Below are positions 30,848 to 32,034 of a stretch of 32,034 bases of DNA, in pieces (the stretch's first letter is position 1; every line of letters starts with the position of its first letter). Location: the NCBI GenBank assembly GCA_016208165.1, contig JACQYL010000004.1, positions 1 through 32,034 of the forward strand. The letters run 5' to 3'. Source of the stretch: Deltaproteobacteria bacterium (GTDB taxonomy: Bacteria > Desulfobacterota > Desulfarculia > JACQYL01). The notes below the pieces were generated by a model. That model did no database searches, was not told the origin of the DNA, and saw nothing but the letters and a program-made list of their open reading frames with translations. The translations under genes were made by a program, and so were the position numbers.

Positions 30848-31747
30848 GTGAAGGGATACAGCATCAATCGCCCTTCGACCAGGCTCATCGGTATGCTGGA
30901 AAACCCGGCGCTTCCGGAGCCATCGAGGGACAGACTCGAGAAGTTTTTTCGCGCCTTCTCCGAAGTGGAATCGGCCTTGGTGGCCTTCTCCGGAGGCCTG
31001 GACAGCTCTTTTCTGCTTTTTGTCGCCCGGGAAATGCTCGGCGACCGGGCGGCGGCCTATACGGCCGTTTCCCCCTTTGTCCCGGCCCGCGAACTGAAGT
31101 CCGCCCGGGCTTTGGCGTCACGTCTGGGCGTCCGTCATTTTCTCGTCGACGTGGACCCTCTGTCCAATCCCGAACTGGCTAGAAACCCGTTCAATCGCTG
31201 CTACTTGTGCAAGAAAATGGTCTATACGAAAGGGCTGCTCCTGGCGCGGGAGCATGGTTTTGCCGCGTTCATGGACGGGACAACCGCCTCGGATGCAACC
31301 CAGCACCGCCCGGGCAGACAAGCGGTGATGGAACTGGGCGTGGCGACGCCGCTGATGGCGGCGGGTATGAGCCGAAAGGACATTCAGGAAGCCAGCAGGA
31401 TGGCGGATCTTGAGACGTGGAACAAGAACCCGATTTCGTGCCTGGCCACCCGCCTCCCATATGAAACCCTGCTGGAACCCAAGACCTTGCTTCGAATCGA
31501 CCGGGCGGAAGAGATTCTCGCATCCTTCGGGTTCGCAGGCGTCCGGGTGCGCGTGCATGCGGACCTGGCGAGAATAGAGGTTCCTTCCCAGTCGCTGGCT
31601 CAACTGGCACAGGACCCGTTACGCTCCGACATCTGTCGCGAGTTCAAATCGTTGGGCTTTGCTTACATTACCGTTGACCTCGAAGGATTCCGGAGCGGGA
31701 GTATGGATCTTCACCTCTCCGGCGACCCGACGGATCGCGAAACGTAG
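30848..31747 (+). CDS. larE: ATP-dependent sacrificial sulfur transferase LarE-like protein
   Basis: LarE adenylates the pyridinium dicarboxylate mononucleotide and donates its own cysteine sulfur during nickel-pincer cofactor synthesis. The 299-residue protein has the PP-loop SGGLDSSFLLF and NRCYLCKKMVYTKGL (with a Cys pair). It also has DGTTASDATQHRPGRQA, where many LarE proteins have GTNxDDxxxxRPG. The NPISCLATRLPYETLLEP segment carries the expected sulfur-donor Cys, and VRVRVHADLARIEVP and DLEGFRSGSM are also present. GTG 30848 is preferred, with AAAGGAG about 10 nt upstream; ATG 30893 is an alternative. larB, larC and larA are not in the window, so a role in another sulfur-transfer reaction cannot be excluded. 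Confidence 0.88.
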   Translation: MKGYSINRPSTRLIGMLENPALPEPSRDRLEKFFRAFSEVESALVAFSGGLDSSFLLFVAREMLGDRAAAYTAVSPFVPARELKSARALASRLGVRHFLVDVDPLSNPELARNPFNRCYLCKKMVYTKGLLLAREHGFAAFMDGTTASDATQHRPGRQAVMELGVATPLMAAGMSRKDIQEASRMADLETWNKNPISCLATRLPYETLLEPKTLLRIDRAEEILASFGFAGVRVRVHADLARIEVPSQSLAQLAQDPLRSDICREFKSLGFAYITVDLEGFRSGSMDLHLSGDPTDRET

Positions 31748-31813
31748 AGATTTATATACTTTTTTTTGTGTAAACACGATGACTTAGAATGTGCTTTTTT
31801 TCTCAAATTTTCC

Positions 31814-31842
31814 TTGACAGGATTTTTCGTTCCCAGTATAAG
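31814..31842 (+). promoter_or_regulatory. Strong sigma-70 promoter with no protein gene downstream
   Basis: Consensus TTGACA (31814-31819), exactly 17 bp, then TATAAG (31837-31842), in an AT-rich context after larE. It points towards a strong terminator about 80 bp on and then the 3' end of a gene on the opposite strand. Confidence 0.7.
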
Positions 31843-31848
31843 CGGTTC

Positions 31849-31973
31849 TGCCGGGTGCTCATGCGAACCGTGGAGTTGTATTTGCTGCGAAGAAGGGGAT
31901 TTATACTGATTTAGCCCGGTTATTCCCCATTAAGGTTGGTGTGCCCCCCAACTTTAATGGGGTTTCCTTTTTT
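31849..31973 (+). ncRNA. Candidate small RNA (about 125 nt)
   Basis: A near-consensus promoter at 31814-31842 and a strong intrinsic terminator at 31925-31973 bracket this stretch. No credible gene lies between. The only short frame is a 17-codon one from ATG 31861 without a ribosome site. The next gene appears to be on the opposite strand, so a leader or attenuator is less likely. It matches no RNA family I can name. The exact 5' end is estimated from the -10. Confidence 0.5.
31925..31973 (+). terminator. Strong Rho-independent terminator
   Basis: A 15-bp stem (31925-31939 with 31948-31962, starting CCCCATTAAGG, one G-U pair) has an 8-nt C-rich loop. It is followed by TTTCCTTTTTTT on the plus strand. 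There is no T-tract on the other strand, so it serves plus-strand transcription. Confidence 0.9.
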
Positions 31974-31994
31974 GTGATCGGACGGACCGTTGGT

Positions 31995-32034
31995 TCACTC
32001 GTCCGTCTCTTCACCCAGATACAGTTTTCGAATC
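31995..32034 (-). CDS. 3' end of a minus-strand gene, possibly an LptB-like ABC ATPase
   Basis: The minus strand ends IRKLYLGEETDE then TGA (31997-31995); the rest lies beyond the window. The YLGE ending resembles the C-termini of LptB/LivF-type ABC ATPases, which typically finish with a -YLGE- segment. Only 12 residues are visible, so the identity is a suggestion. A 7-bp inverted repeat (GACGGAC/GTCCGTC, 31981-32007) spans its stop region. Confidence 0.4.
   Translation of the reverse strand, partial: IRKLYLGEETDE

Noticed and set aside
31861-31914. 17-codon leader peptide in the candidate small RNA
   Set aside because: There is no ribosome site before ATG 31861, no run of a regulatory amino acid, and no same-strand gene downstream to be attenuated.
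1-32034. CRISPR arrays, tRNA or rRNA genes
   Set aside because: No regularly spaced identical repeats with spacers, no tRNA-like arms ending in a T-loop motif and no rRNA sequence were seen. The repeats present are inverted doublets or single palindromes.

Overview
The window looks like a chromosomal segment from a GC-rich anaerobic Gram-negative bacterium. My best guess is Desulfobacterota (the former Deltaproteobacteria). This is inferred from the gene mix: a lone lpxA, a Ros/MucR-type regulator, a MerR regulator with a CW-type Cys-rich tail, an AcuB-like CBS protein, LarE, a cohesin/PKD secreted protein, and several dispersed palindromic repeats. No rRNA, tRNA, CRISPR array or transposase gene was found.

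Layout. 1-604: 3' part of an M50 (site-2 protease family) membrane protease. 754-3309, minus strand: three short transcription units, namely a MerR regulator, lpxA and a zinc-ligand-poor MucR-like regulator, separated by clear terminators and promoters. 3987-8406, minus strand: a tight operon of a peptide-type ABC transporter (lipoprotein binding protein, two permeases, no ATPases) and a NamZ/DUF1343 gene that appears to have lost about 90-100 internal residues. 8679-10724: a large secreted cohesin + 3 PKD-like + 2 C-terminal repeat protein. 10982-16334, plus strand: acyl-CoA ligase, GNAT acetyltransferase, B12-type radical SAM protein and a soluble GAF histidine kinase, separated by palindromic repeats. 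16401-17567, minus strand: a complete MNT/HEPN toxin-antitoxin pair behind a second MNT gene whose DUF86/HEPN partner is reduced to a 37-codon remnant. 17883-22503: a complete livKHMGF-type branched-chain amino acid ABC operon with overlapping genes. 22994-29887: a four-gene accessory cluster of methyltransferase, radical SAM/SPASM protein, membrane sulfatase-fold enzyme and second radical SAM/SPASM protein. Base composition changes sharply inside it. 30173-31747: CBS/ACT protein and LarE. At the right edge, a promoter and a strong terminator with no gene between them suggest a small RNA facing the 3' end of a minus-strand gene.

Main points. (1) A 166-bp REPIN-like element with perfect 25-bp terminal inverted repeats lies between the radical SAM gene and the kinase gene. 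A solo copy of its end lies at the 3' end of the acyl-CoA ligase gene. In both places the repeat encodes the end of the protein, so two unrelated enzymes finish with the same residues, RGQVCS. (2) The 23-29.9 kb cluster shares an extracytoplasmic-looking 'GW' beta domain between a radical SAM enzyme and a membrane sulfatase-like protein. It is the best candidate here for an undescribed envelope- or glycan-modifying system. (3) The transporter + NamZ operon suggests peptidoglycan-fragment uptake, but the NamZ copy may be non-functional. (4) A candidate sRNA of about 125 nt lies at 31849-31973.
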